Assembly (NCBI RefSeq): GCF_036188265.1
Contig: NZ_CP108093.1
Coordinates: 5,166,001 to 5,230,000, forward strand
Direction of reading: 5' to 3'
Source of the DNA: Streptomyces sp. NBC_00247
Lineage (GTDB): Bacteria; Actinomycetota; Actinomycetes; Streptomycetales; Streptomycetaceae
Length of the DNA stretch: 64,000 bases
The position numbers and the translations under genes are program-made. The stretch's first letter is position 1. Each line of letters starts with the position of its first letter. The notes under the pieces were generated by a model that saw only the letters and a program-made list of their open reading frames with translations, was not told the DNA's origin and did not search any database. Below, piece by piece: positions 40,978 to 49,841 of the stretch.

Positions 40978-42450
40978 ATGGCGGTCATGACAGACGTATC
41001 CCTGGACGACGTGTCCCCGGACACCCGCACCGCTCCCCGCCGCCTGAGGCCCCGTACCTGGGCGGCGGTCGTCGCGGCCTGCACCGGCCAGTTCCTGGTC
41101 GTGCTCGACGTGTCGGTCGTCAATGTGGCACTGCCGTCGATGCGGACCGACCTGGGGCTGAGCGCCTCCGGGCTCAGCTGGGTCCTCAACGCCTACTCGA
41201 TCGCGTTCGCCGGGTTCATGCTGCTCGGCGGGCGGGCCGCCGACCTCTTCGGCCGTAAGCGGATGTTCCTCGTCGGCCTCGGGCTCTTCACCGCCGCCTC
41301 GCTCGCCGGCGGACTCGCCCAGGAGGGCTGGCAGCTGCTGGCCGCCCGTGCCGGACAAGGGCTCGGCGCCGCCGTACTCTCCCCGGCGACCCTCACCCTC
41401 CTCACCGCCGCCCTCCCGGAGGGCCCGGCGCGCGTCCGCGCGATAGGCACCTGGATGGCGGTCGGCGCGGGCGGCGGAGCGGCGGGCGGGCTGATCGGTG
41501 GGGTGCTGACGGACCTGCTCTCCTGGCGCTGGGTCCTGCTGATCAACGTGCCCGTCGGCGCCCTGGTCCTGGCCGGTGCCGCGTTCCTGCTCGCCGAGGG
41601 CCGGGGCGGCGAACGCCGCCGGATCGACCTGCCGGGCGCCGTCCTCGTCACGGCGGGCCTCGCCGTCCTCGCGTACGGGATCGTGCAGACCGAGGCGGCC
41701 GGCTGGACGGCCCCCGGGACGCTCGTCCCCCTGCTGGGCGGGGCGGCCCTGCTCGGGGCGTTCGTGCTGGTGGAACGGCATACCGCCACCCCGCTGATGC
41801 CCCTGCGGGTGCTGGGCGTACGGGCCGTGGCCTCGGCCAACGCCTCGATGCTGCTGCTCGGCTCGGCCACCTTCTCGATGTGGTACTTCATGACCGTGTA
41901 CGCACAGAACGTCCTCGGCTACACCCCGCTGGAAGCCGGGCTCGCCCTGCTGCCCACCTCCGCCGCGATCGTCCTCGGCTCGAAACTCGCCCCGCGCTTC
42001 ATGGCGCGTACCGGTGCGAAGCCGATGGCCCTCACCGGCATCCTGCTCACGATCGCGGGCTTCGGGTGGCAGTCCACCATGAGCGCCGACAGCCACTACG
42101 CGGCCGGCATCCTGCTGCCGGGCGTCCTGATGGCCTTCGGCATGGGCTTCGTCTCCACCCCGCTCGCCTCCCTCGCCACCTCCGGTGCCGCCCCCGGGGA
42201 CGCCGGACTCGTCTCCGGCCTGGTCAACACCTCCCGCACGATGGGCGGGGCGCTCGGCCTCGCCGTGCTCTCCACCGTCGCCGCCGCGCGCACCGGCGAC
42301 TCGGCCACCCCGGCCGATCTCACCGCCGGATACGCCCTCGCCTTCCGCACCGCCACCGGGGTGCTGCTGGCGGCGGCCCTGCTGGTGCTCCTCTGGCTGC
42401 CCGGCGCGAAGGCGGGACGGGGGGCCGGGAGCCGGGCAGCGCGAGAATGA
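40978..42450 (+). CDS. DHA2-family MFS multidrug exporter
   Basis: 490 residues from ATG at 40978 (MAVMTDVSLDD; ATG at 40987 also in frame), the usual length for 14-TM DHA2 pumps. Motifs: VLDVSVVNVALPSMRTDLGL (TM1, D1), GGRAADLFGRKRMFLVGLGL (motif A, ~75-94), GAGGGAAGGLIGGVLTDLLS (motif C) and LLPTSAAIVLGSKLAPRFMA. It lies in the same unbroken frame as the segment 40579-40977, so a longer 624-residue product cannot be excluded. It ends one base before the stop of the convergent response-regulator gene. Confidence 0.88.
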   Translation: MAVMTDVSLDDVSPDTRTAPRRLRPRTWAAVVAACTGQFLVVLDVSVVNVALPSMRTDLGLSASGLSWVLNAYSIAFAGFMLLGGRAADLFGRKRMFLVGLGLFTAASLAGGLAQEGWQLLAARAGQGLGAAVLSPATLTLLTAALPEGPARVRAIGTWMAVGAGGGAAGGLIGGVLTDLLSWRWVLLINVPVGALVLAGAAFLLAEGRGGERRRIDLPGAVLVTAGLAVLAYGIVQTEAAGWTAPGTLVPLLGGAALLGAFVLVERHTATPLMPLRVLGVRAVASANASMLLLGSATFSMWYFMTVYAQNVLGYTPLEAGLALLPTSAAIVLGSKLAPRFMARTGAKPMALTGILLTIAGFGWQSTMSADSHYAAGILLPGVLMAFGMGFVSTPLASLATSGAAPGDAGLVSGLVNTSRTMGGALGLAVLSTVAAARTGDSATPADLTAGYALAFRTATGVLLAAALLVLLWLPGAKAGRGAGSRAARE

Positions 42451-42451
42451 C

Positions 42452-43093
42452 TCAGAGCCAGCCCTGCTGCCGGGCCGCCCGGGCCGCTTCCGTGCGGTTG
42501 CGGGTGCCGGTCTTGCCGATCGCGGAGGAGAGGTAGTTGCGCACGGTCGACTCCGAGAGGTGCAGTTGCCGCGCGATGTCCGAGACCGTCGCGCCGCCGG
42601 AGGCCGCGTTCAGGGCGTCCCGCTCCCGGGCGGTGAGCGGGCACGGACCCGCCCCGAGAGCGGTGGCCGCGAGGGCCGGATCGACCACGGTCTCCCCGCC
42701 CAGCACCCTGCGGATCGCCCCGGCCAGCTCCTCCACCGGGCCGTCCTTGACCAGGAAGCCCGAGGCGCCCGCCTCCATCGCCCGCCGCAGGTACCCGGGC
42801 CGGCCGAACGTCGTCAGGATCAGCACCCGGCACTCCGGCACCTGGTCCCGGAGGTCGGCGGCGGCGTCCAGACCGCTGCGCACCGGAAGCTCGATGTCGA
42901 GCAGTGCCACGTCGGGACGGCAGGTGAGGGCCGCGGGCACGATCTCGTCCCCGGAGCCCACCTGGGCGACCACCTCGAAGTCCGGCTCCATCCCCAGCAG
43001 CAGGGCGAGCGCGCCCCGCATCATGCCCTGGTCCTCGGCGAGCAGCACGCGCACGGACGGGGCGGGCCGGTGGTCCTGCGGCATCTCGGTCAC
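42452..43093 (-). CDS. NarL/LuxR-family response regulator
   Basis: 213 residues from GTG at 43093 (ATG at 43084 also possible). Receiver domain: VRVLLAEDQGMMRGALALLL, with D66 in VALLDIELP as phospho-acceptor and K in FLVKDG (~117). The C-terminal GerE/LuxR helix-turn-helix is LTARERDALNAASGGATVSDIARQLHLSESTVRNYL. It ought to be the partner of the HisKA_3 kinase at 44034-45389: such pairs are normally contiguous with an ABC transporter, but here a DUF2071 gene intervenes. Expected to control the ABC transporter genes in response to envelope stress or drug. Confidence 0.92.
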   Translation of the reverse strand: MTEMPQDHRPAPSVRVLLAEDQGMMRGALALLLGMEPDFEVVAQVGSGDEIVPAALTCRPDVALLDIELPVRSGLDAAADLRDQVPECRVLILTTFGRPGYLRRAMEAGASGFLVKDGPVEELAGAIRRVLGGETVVDPALAATALGAGPCPLTARERDALNAASGGATVSDIARQLHLSESTVRNYLSSAIGKTGTRNRTEAARAARQQGWL

Positions 43094-43148
43094 GGAGAAG
43101 AGGGTATGACCGCGCGGCGCGGCCACGCAGGCGGTGGGGCCGCCCGGC

Positions 43149-43916
43149 TCAGGGTGTCGGGATGCCCGCCGGGCGGCGGGGCGGGAGCCCGAACCGCACC
43201 GGCACCCCCGGCGAGTACAGCACGCTGACCGGACCGCCGGCCGGTGCGGGCAGTCCTGCCGCGGCGATGAGGTTCTCGGTGTGGTCGAGGAGCTCGGCGC
43301 GGTGCAGGGGCCAGCGGGGGTGGGCGTTCGGCAGGTAGCGGGAGCGGCCGAAGAACGTGCTGTGCATGCCCCAGCGCGCTGTCAGGAAGTGTTCGAGCTC
43401 CGAGGGCTCTCGGACCTGTTCGCCGATGCGTACGGCGATCCGGCTGTGCGCGTCGGCGGGCCCGCCCCACCGACGCCGGCTGGTGTAGGTCACCGTGTCG
43501 CCCTCCCGCCGGACCGCCATCTTCGACCAGACGTACGGCAGGCCGAACGCGCTCCGTCCGACAGCGACGGGAAGCAGACGGGAGGCGTCGAGCGAACGGA
43601 AGACCACGCCCCGCCGCCCGTGGCCGTCCACCGAGTACAGGCGGACGTTGGTCTCCGGGAAGGAACCGAGGTACGGGACCCCGGGCAGACCGAACCACCC
43701 CACGCGGTGCATCCGGAAGGCGACGAGCCCGACGTACGTGACCCCGTCCAGGGTGTCGGGCCGGGTGCCCGCCGGGAGCAGCGGGGCGACGAGCGCCGGG
43801 TCGACGGCCCAGTGCAGGAAGGCCAGATCCAGCCAGGACTGGGTGAGGACCGGATGGGCCGCGGCGTGCGGCGGGTCGGCCGTTATCGGTTCCGGGATGA
43901 CAGTCAGCGGCGCCAT
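43149..43916 (-). CDS. DUF2071 (YqjF-like) family protein
   Basis: 255 residues from ATG at 43916. It begins MAPLTVIPEPITADPPHAAAHPVLTQSWLDL and has the family's conserved blocks: LAFLHWAVDPALVAPLLPAG (~35-54), TYVGLVAFRMHRVGWFGLPG, YLGSFPETNVRLYSVDGHGR, and HPRWPLHRAELLDHTENLIA near 220. This is DUF2071, a beta-barrel family related to acetoacetate decarboxylase folds and to B. subtilis YqjF; activity unproven. It lies between the histidine kinase and response-regulator genes in the same direction, so is probably part of that transcript. Confidence 0.85.
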   Translation of the reverse strand: MAPLTVIPEPITADPPHAAAHPVLTQSWLDLAFLHWAVDPALVAPLLPAGTRPDTLDGVTYVGLVAFRMHRVGWFGLPGVPYLGSFPETNVRLYSVDGHGRRGVVFRSLDASRLLPVAVGRSAFGLPYVWSKMAVRREGDTVTYTSRRRWGGPADAHSRIAVRIGEQVREPSELEHFLTARWGMHSTFFGRSRYLPNAHPRWPLHRAELLDHTENLIAAAGLPAPAGGPVSVLYSPGVPVRFGLPPRRPAGIPTP

Positions 43917-43950
43917 CGAATCAGTGTGCCATCGCCGTACCCGCGTTCGA

Positions 43951-44002
43951 GGTGTCCTCGGGCACACCTGACCCCCGGCCCGTAGGTGTCCTCGGACACA
44001 CC
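43951..44002 (-). repeat. Pair of palindromic GGTGT-TCC elements before DUF2071
   Basis: GGTGTCCTCGGGCACACC (43951-43968) and GGTGTCCTCGGACACACC (43985-44002) are near-identical, each with internal dyad symmetry (GGTGT...ACACC). They lie just upstream of the DUF2071 start at 43916, between it and the kinase stop at 44034. Either paired hairpins in the transcript or tandem operator half-sites. Confidence 0.7.
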
Positions 44003-44033
44003 CGGCCCCGGCCCGTCAGGAGCCCCGGGCGCC

Positions 44034-45389
44034 TCACCGCCCGGGGCCCTCTCCGGTCGGTGACCCGTCGCCCGCCGACGCTTTCGACCCGTCCCCTCGG
44101 CTGCCCGTCCTCGTCTCCACCCGCGTCTCGCCGGGCAGTTCGGCCCGTACGGTGAAGCCGCCGCCCGGCGCCGGGCCCGCCCGCAGGGAGCCGCCCGCGA
44201 GGGCCAGCCGTTCGGAGAGCCCGGCGAGGCCCGTGCCCCCGTAGGCGTACGGGGACTCCTCGCCTGCCCGCCCGGGACCCGGGCCCCGGCGCTGCCCGAA
44301 GGTGTCCCCGCCGCCGGGGCCGCCGTGCGCGCCGCCACCCGGCCCGTCGTCGGTGACCGTCAGCAGTACCCGGTCGCTCCCGTGCGCGACGGTGAACACG
44401 CAGTGCGCCGCGCCGCTGTGCCGTACGACGTTCGTCACCGCCTCGCGTACCACCCAGCCCAGCAGCGCCTCGGTGCGCGGGGAGACCGGTGGCCCGGTGC
44501 GGTGCGTCGTGCCCTCGATCCCGACGGCGGTCAACGCCGATACCGCGCGGTCCAGTTCGCCGGCGAGGCTGCCCTCGCGGTACCCCGTCACCGCCTCCCG
44601 GACCTCGGTGAGCGCCTGGCGGCCGACCGACTCGATGTCCGCGATCTGGCCCAGCGCCGCGTCCAGGTCCCGGGGAGCCAGCCTTCGGGCCGCCTCCGAC
44701 TTCACCACGATCACCGACAGGGTGTGCCCCAGCAGGTCGTGCAGGTCGCGGGAGAACCGGAGCCGCTCGCGCTCCACCGCACCCCGGGCCAATGCGGCCT
44801 GGGTGTCGCGCAGTTCCCGCACGGTCTCCGAGAGGGCGAGGATCGCCGCCGTCACCGCGCCGGAGAGGAACGTCCCGTAACCGATCGTCCACGGGTCTGC
44901 GGCGTGGCCTCCGCGCCACGCGGCGACGGCCACGCCGCAGACGGACAGTCCGATGAGGGCGGAGGCGAGCTGCCGGCCGCGCAGGATCGTGCCGCACGCC
45001 AGCGAGAGCAGCGGGAAGAAGAGGAGCCAGCTCCCGCCGTACCCGATCGCCAGTCCGAACGTGACGGCCGCCATCGTGCCGAGCAGCGCGTACGAGAGGG
45101 GGGCCCGGCGCCGGGCGGGGACGAAGCTCCGGAACACCACCTGCACGTAGAGGGAGTTGAACAGCAGGACGGCCAGCGCACCCACCCAGGGGTTCGGGGT
45201 CTCGCCCTTCCAGAGGTTGGAGAACGCTCCGAGCCCGAGCAGCAGCCATGGCATCAGCGCGTACGGCCCCGGACCCTCCGGCCGACGGCTCCGGGGCCGC
45301 CGGCGCCGGCCGGGCGGGTGCTCCGCGCGGTCCGGGCCGGGCGGCTCCGTGCTGCCGGGGCCCGGGCCGGGTGCGGCGCCCGCCTTCAC
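44034..45389 (-). CDS. Sensor histidine kinase (HisKA_3/HATPase)
   Basis: 451 residues from GTG at 45389, overlapping the permease stop (GTGA). A Pro/Arg-rich N-terminus is followed by about five to six hydrophobic segments (MPWLLLGLGAFSNLW ... LASALIGLSVCGVAVAAW). The HisKA_3 dimerisation helix has RLRFSRDLHDLLGHTLSVIV with the phospho-acceptor His near 213. The HATPase has REAVTNVVRHSGA (N box), VTDDGPGGG and GGTGLAGLSERLALAGG (G2/G box). Gly/Pro-rich stretch between the D and G boxes is long. Pairs with the NarL-type regulator at 42452. Confidence 0.92.
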   Translation of the reverse strand: MKAGAAPGPGPGSTEPPGPDRAEHPPGRRRRPRSRRPEGPGPYALMPWLLLGLGAFSNLWKGETPNPWVGALAVLLFNSLYVQVVFRSFVPARRRAPLSYALLGTMAAVTFGLAIGYGGSWLLFFPLLSLACGTILRGRQLASALIGLSVCGVAVAAWRGGHAADPWTIGYGTFLSGAVTAAILALSETVRELRDTQAALARGAVERERLRFSRDLHDLLGHTLSVIVVKSEAARRLAPRDLDAALGQIADIESVGRQALTEVREAVTGYREGSLAGELDRAVSALTAVGIEGTTHRTGPPVSPRTEALLGWVVREAVTNVVRHSGAAHCVFTVAHGSDRVLLTVTDDGPGGGAHGGPGGGDTFGQRRGPGPGRAGEESPYAYGGTGLAGLSERLALAGGSLRAGPAPGGGFTVRAELPGETRVETRTGSRGDGSKASAGDGSPTGEGPGR

Positions 45390-46123
45390 AGGGTCCTTGC
45401 CGCACGCCGGTACGAGACGACCGCGTAGCCGCCGAAGAGGGCCGTCCACGCCAGGAGTTCGGCGATCGAGGAGAGATGTGGAGCGTGACCGGCCACCGTC
45501 GTCCAGCCGAGATCGGCGAAGCCGTGCGCGGGAGTGTGGGTGCCGACGGCCCGCAGCGGTCCGGGCAGGGAATCCAGCGGGAACCACAGTCCGCCGATCA
45601 CCGCGAACCCCGTCATGCAGGCGATGTTGACCACTCCGGTGCCCTGCGGGGTGAGGCGGTAGCCGTTGCCGATGCCGAGCAGGGTGAACGGCAGCGTACC
45701 CACCCACAGCAGGACCACCAGCAACACCCACTGACCCCAGCCGAGTTGGATACGGTTCACCAGCGCTCCCGCCAGCAGTACCCCGACCAACGCGGGAAGG
45801 ACGGTCACCGAACCGCTGAGGGCCCGGCCCACCACGATCCGCGACGGGGCGAGCGGAGTGATCCGCAACTGCTTCAGCCACCCGAGGGACTTGTCGGACG
45901 CGATCCCCGTACCGACCGCCATCGCCGAGCCGAGAGCCCCGTACGCGGCCATGCCGGTCATCGAGTACGCCCGCCAGTCGTCGGCGCCCGCACCGCCGCC
46001 CGTGGTGTCGCCGATGTTGGTGAAGAGCAGGTACATCAGTACCGGCATCCCCGTCCCGAAGATCAGGAACGCGCCGTCCCGCAAGGTCCGGCGGACTTCC
46101 AGCATCACGTACGCGTACATCAC
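45386..46123 (-). CDS. ABC-2 type transporter permease
   Basis: 245 residues from GTG at 46123 (GGAGACACC upstream; overlaps the ATPase stop as GTGA). Six predicted helices, the N-terminal amphipathic segment YVMLEVRRTLRDGAFLIFGTG, and the conserved inner-membrane LWFPLDSLPGPLRAVGTHTP (~195-214) matching the ABC-2 permease signature P-x-x-x-x-P. Couples to the ATPase upstream. The unit ATPase-permease-kinase-regulator is common for export of peptides, antibiotics or lipid-II-binding compounds and self-resistance. Confidence 0.9.
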   Translation of the reverse strand: MMYAYVMLEVRRTLRDGAFLIFGTGMPVLMYLLFTNIGDTTGGGAGADDWRAYSMTGMAAYGALGSAMAVGTGIASDKSLGWLKQLRITPLAPSRIVVGRALSGSVTVLPALVGVLLAGALVNRIQLGWGQWVLLVVLLWVGTLPFTLLGIGNGYRLTPQGTGVVNIACMTGFAVIGGLWFPLDSLPGPLRAVGTHTPAHGFADLGWTTVAGHAPHLSSIAELLAWTALFGGYAVVSYRRAARTL

Positions 46124-47139
46124 GGTGTCTCCTCGGACGTCTCGGCGGGACTCGCGGTCAGGGCGAGGAACGCGTCCTCCAGCGTGGTCCGCGACACGAC
46201 CAGTCCGCGCACCGCTCCGGTCCCGGCCAGCGCGACGACGGTGGCGTCCGGGTCCGCCGACCGCAAGAGGGCTCTTCCGCCCCGGACTTCGACGCCGGTC
46301 ACGCCCGGCAGGCGGTCCAGCCCGTCGGCGTCGCCGCCCACCAGGTCGATCCCGACCCGGCCGCCTCCCACGGTGCCCCGGATGCCGTCCCCGCTGTCGT
46401 CCGCGACGATCCGCCCCCGGTCGAGGACGACGATCCGGGCGGCGTTCTCGTCCGCCTCCTCCAGGTAGTGCGTGGAGAAGAGGACGGTGTTGCCGCGCTC
46501 CGCGTAGGCGCGCATCGAGTCCCAGAACGCCCGGCGGGCCTCCACGTCCAGCGCGGCGGTCGGCTCGTCCAGGACGAGCAGCCGGGGATTGCCCGCCAGT
46601 GCGACGGCGAAGCGGACCCGCTGCGTCTGGCCGCCGGAGAGCTTGTCGACCCGGCGGTCCGCGAACGCCGAGGCTCCCGCGAGCCCGAGTACCTCGCCGA
46701 GCTCCATCGGCGCGGGATAGGTCGACGCCACGAACTCGACCAACTCCCGCACGGTCACCCGGGGAATCGGCCGGCCCTCCTGGAGCATCGCCCCGACCAG
46801 TCCCGCCCGCACCGACCGCTCCGGGGAGCGGCCGAACAACTCCACCGACCCCTCGTCGGGTTCGTCGAGTCCCAGCAGCATCCCGATGGTGGTCGACTTC
46901 CCGGCGCCGTTGCGGCCCAGCAGCGCGACCGTCTCACCGGCCCCGATCGTCAGGCCGATGCCGTCCACCGCGCGCACGGTCCGGCCCGAACGCCCCTGTG
47001 TCCGGAAGGACTTCGACACTCCGTCGAACCTCACCGCCGGAGCGTCCGTGCCGCCCCCGCTCTTCCGGGCCCCCGCCGAGAACCCGGCGGCCGCCCACGC
47101 TGCGGCCGGCCCCCCGCCCGCACTTCCCGTTGTCGTCAT
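46120..47139 (-). CDS. ABC-2 transporter ATP-binding protein
   Basis: 339 residues from ATG at 47139. Ala/Gly-rich N-terminus (1-35), then the ABC core: FDGVSKSFRTQGRSGRTVRA, Walker A LLGRNGAGKSTTIGMLLGL (~73-91), Q-loop MLQEGRPIPRV, signature KLSGGQTQRVRFAVALAG (~165-182), Walker B LLVLDEPTAALDVEAR and H-loop FSTHYLEEAD. The C-terminus continues into a DUF4162-like domain (VTGVEVRGGRALLRSADPD). First gene of the ABC/two-component operon. Confidence 0.92.
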   Translation of the reverse strand: MTTTGSAGGGPAAAWAAAGFSAGARKSGGGTDAPAVRFDGVSKSFRTQGRSGRTVRAVDGIGLTIGAGETVALLGRNGAGKSTTIGMLLGLDEPDEGSVELFGRSPERSVRAGLVGAMLQEGRPIPRVTVRELVEFVASTYPAPMELGEVLGLAGASAFADRRVDKLSGGQTQRVRFAVALAGNPRLLVLDEPTAALDVEARRAFWDSMRAYAERGNTVLFSTHYLEEADENAARIVVLDRGRIVADDSGDGIRGTVGGGRVGIDLVGGDADGLDRLPGVTGVEVRGGRALLRSADPDATVVALAGTGAVRGLVVSRTTLEDAFLALTASPAETSEETP

Positions 47140-47213
47140 GGAGGCGACGGTACGGGTGGCGCCGGGCCGGACGGCAGAGCCGTGCGTACGGCTTCCGGCA
47201 GGACAAATGTCAC

Positions 47214-47241
47214 GGGTGCCGGGTGCCGGGTGCCGGGTGCT
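47214..47241 (+). repeat. Four-unit GGGTGCC tandem repeat
   Basis: GGGTGCC repeats at 47214, 47221 and 47228, with a fourth degenerate copy (GGGTGCT) at 47235. Located upstream of the ATPase gene in the 47140-47669 gap. Confidence 0.9.
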
Positions 47242-47328
47242 TGGAAAAGCTGCGGGGGCCGTCCCGGCCGTTCCGGCCCGGACGACCCCCGCCCCTTTCC
47301 GACGCCGGCCCTTTCGGGCACCGGCGCT

Positions 47329-47502
47329 TCAGGACATTCCGTCGTCTCCGTGAGTGGGCCGACGGTGCCGGCCGCGAGTATGCGCGGATGCGGTCTGCGC
47401 CGACATGTCCCCTCGGTGTTTTCCGGAGCCGCCGGCTTCGGCCTGTTGCGTTTCCGCCCCAGGCGGGCACGTCTGCACCGTGTCGGTGCGGGTTTCGGAC
47501 AT
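47329..47502 (-). CDS. Possible small hydrophilic protein (57 aa)
   Basis: ATG at 47502 with GGGGTGA about ten bases upstream begins MSETRTDTVQTCPPGAETQQ and contains GKHRGDMSAQ then RGRHRRPTHGDD. It is hydrophilic with a Lys-His-Arg-Gly / Arg-His-Arg-Arg pattern seen in small actinobacterial proteins of unknown role. Codon bias is weaker than in large neighbouring genes. The rest of the 530-bp gap (47140-47669) shows nothing else except the GGGTGCC repeat and the operon promoter. A tentative call. Confidence 0.35.
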   Translation of the reverse strand: MSETRTDTVQTCPPGAETQQAEAGGSGKHRGDMSAQTASAHTRGRHRRPTHGDDGMS

Positions 47503-47669
47503 GTGGGAAGTCACCCCGTAGCGTTCGCTTGCGTGTGTACCGGGGCCCCGCCGCCACCCGTGCCCGCCCTTCGGATTTCATCCCGCGTGTCCGGAAAAGC
47601 CCCTGGGCATGGTCACACTGCGCACCCGTACGGAACGACCGCGTAGCCCCCGTCGAATTCTAGGCCGTG

Positions 47670-49544
47670 TCAGCCGGGCGCCGGTCCGCTCCGCGGATAC
47701 GCCTGTCCCAGCGGAACGGGCCTGTACCCCACAGGAGATGATCCGGCGGCGGACGGTTGCGTTCCGGTTTCGTCCGCCGGTCCGGGGTCGCCCCGCACAC
47801 CGTCGTACGCCCGCGGCGGGAGGTCCTCCGGAGCCTCCAGCCGCGCCAGCCCGCAGGGTGCGTCGGGGGGCGCGTAAGGCAGGCTCAGTACGCCGTCGCG
47901 GCTCCAGGAGCCCGACCCGGTCTGCCAACCCGCCGGTGCGGCGAACTGGTGGAGACGGCGGCCCGTCGGACGCCAGACGCCGAGCCAGCTGCCTGCCGCG
48001 CCGTCGATCCGCAGGGCGACCGCGCAGCTCTCCGGCATCAGCATCTGTCCCGGCTGCACCGCGAACGGCGTGACGGTCACGTCCGCCGGGCACAGGCACT
48101 CCGGGAAACGAACCGGCAGCGCGCTGCCCAGGACGCCCCAGCCGAGCCGGTCACGCCCCGGGGCGTCGGAGCGGAGCAGGAAGAGTCCGCTGTCCGGATC
48201 GGCGATCAGCAGCCGGTCATTGCTCCCTGGCGCGATCTGGAGAAGCGGAGTCACCTCGCCGCCGCGTTCGAGGTCGACGGCGACCGTCTTCACCGGTCCG
48301 CCGCCGGGCGGCCTGCGGTCGAGGGCCAGCACCCTGCCCGTACGGTCCAGCCAGACCCCGCCGGAGCAGAGCCCCGGCACATCGGCCACGTGTTCGGGCC
48401 CGAAGGAGCCGCCCGCCACCCGCCAGACGGAGGTGGTGAAGATGCCGGGCGCCAGGGCGTAGACGCTCGCCCCGTCCGGGGCCGGTGCGATCAGCGTCAT
48501 CCGTTCGCACTCCACGGTTCCGAGCGGCAGCTCGCCGGTCCCGGGGCCGGTCGGGTAGAGCAGCGAGAACGCGTGCCGGTCCGCCACCCGTCGCCGGATC
48601 AGCACCCGGCCGTCCGCGAGCGGCACCACCTGCGTGTCGGGTTCCTCCGGCTGGTCCAGCGGGAGCGGCACGGTGTACGGCTCCGGACCTCCGAGCGTCC
48701 ACCGCTCGGGGTACCAGCCCCGGCCGAGCGCCTCGCTGCCGCCCCTCGTGAGCCGCGCCGCGTACGCGCCGTCCGCCGAGAGCGTCAGCGCGCCCGCCGC
48801 GTACGGGGCCCGGACACCGGTCGCCGCGGGGGTGTCGGTGGGCGGCGGCGGGATGCGGCGGGGAAGAGGGGCGGCCTCGGCGGAGGGGGCCGGGCGCCGG
48901 GCGGCCTCGGCGGAGGGGAGCGGGCGCCGGGCGGCCGACATTCCCGCGGCGTTCGGGTGGACGGCGCCCCCGGGTGCGGGTGCCGCGGCGGGCGGGGGTG
49001 TGGGCGCCGGGGGCGGCGTCGCCGGGGAGGGCGAGCCCGTTCCCGGCGAGGCGGGTGCGGCCGTTCCGGAGAGCGCCGCCGGTGCGGCGGGCACCGACGC
49101 CCCGGTCGAGGTGTGGAAAGCGGCTGTCGTCGGTGAGCCGACGACAGCCCCCACGAGCGGGACGAGGGTGGTCGCGTCGACGGCCCGGCCGGCCGGAGCA
49201 CCCGTGGGCACGACCGTTCGCCCGGTCACCACGACCCGGATGGCCATCGGGGCCACGCCCTCGTGGGCGGGAGAACCGTCGGCGGGGGGGTCGTCGGAAC
49301 GGGCTTCGCCGGGGCGGGACCCGTCCGGCACGGCGGCCCGCGCACCGCTGTCGCCCGGCGCGGCGAGCGGCGTGGCGGTCCGTCCAGGCGCCTCCGGCGT
49401 CTGCGGCCCTCGCGTCTCCAGCCCTTCGCCTCGCTGCGGTGTCCCGGGTGTCCCGGGATCCTCGGGTTCCTCGGGCGCGGGTTCCGGCTCCCTGGCCGCC
49501 CCGACGCCCCCTTGGGTCAGACCTTCTGCGACACAGGCAGTCAT
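47670..49544 (-). CDS. Beta-propeller-like (TolB/WD-type) hypothetical protein
   Basis: 624 residues from ATG at 49544 (ribosome site GGAGGTGA; MTACVAEGLTQGGVGA). Residues 1-235 are low-complexity Pro/Ala/Gly. From ~240 repeated blade-like beta segments appear (GALTLSADGAYAARLTRGGS, VPLADGRVLIRRRVADRHAF, TLIAPAPDGASVYALAPGIF, CSGGVWLDRTGRVLALDRRP, LLIADPDSGLFLLRSDAPG, LGVWRPTGRRLHQFAAPAGW), about six or seven in all, as in TolB/WD40-like propellers. No signal peptide or catalytic site. The paired cysteines (FPECLCPADVTV) are notable. Streptomyces orthologues seem to be conserved hypotheticals. Confidence 0.75.
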   Translation of the reverse strand: MTACVAEGLTQGGVGAAREPEPAPEEPEDPGTPGTPQRGEGLETRGPQTPEAPGRTATPLAAPGDSGARAAVPDGSRPGEARSDDPPADGSPAHEGVAPMAIRVVVTGRTVVPTGAPAGRAVDATTLVPLVGAVVGSPTTAAFHTSTGASVPAAPAALSGTAAPASPGTGSPSPATPPPAPTPPPAAAPAPGGAVHPNAAGMSAARRPLPSAEAARRPAPSAEAAPLPRRIPPPPTDTPAATGVRAPYAAGALTLSADGAYAARLTRGGSEALGRGWYPERWTLGGPEPYTVPLPLDQPEEPDTQVVPLADGRVLIRRRVADRHAFSLLYPTGPGTGELPLGTVECERMTLIAPAPDGASVYALAPGIFTTSVWRVAGGSFGPEHVADVPGLCSGGVWLDRTGRVLALDRRPPGGGPVKTVAVDLERGGEVTPLLQIAPGSNDRLLIADPDSGLFLLRSDAPGRDRLGWGVLGSALPVRFPECLCPADVTVTPFAVQPGQMLMPESCAVALRIDGAAGSWLGVWRPTGRRLHQFAAPAGWQTGSGSWSRDGVLSLPYAPPDAPCGLARLEAPEDLPPRAYDGVRGDPGPADETGTQPSAAGSSPVGYRPVPLGQAYPRSGPAPG

Positions 49545-49829
49545 GGGATGTGTCACCTCCGGCGACCGAAGCTAGTTTTCGGGCTTTCCGCCGACCAACG
49601 CCACACCCACCGCGTCACACATAAGGATGGTGTAAACCGGAATCGAGGGTGAGTGGCCGAGGCGCTGTGCTTCCGCCGAGCCCGAACCCGCGTCGGCGCC
49701 CGGGCGGGACCCGCCCCCGATGCTCACCCGGAGGCGGGCCGGGAGCCCTCCGAGGTGACGACGTGTGACCGGAGCGGGGCGCTACGGGTGGGTACGCGCA
49801 GCCATGACCGGTGCGGTGCGCGGGGCAGG

Positions 49830-49835
49830 TAGCCT
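49830..49835 (+). promoter_or_regulatory. -10 element for a leaderless Nif3-like transcript
   Basis: TAGCCT ends seven bases before the GTG at 49842. That spacing puts the transcript start on the start codon, so the gene is probably read from a leaderless mRNA. There is no nearby Shine-Dalgarno sequence, which supports this. Confidence 0.5.
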
Positions 49836-49841
49836 TTCCCC

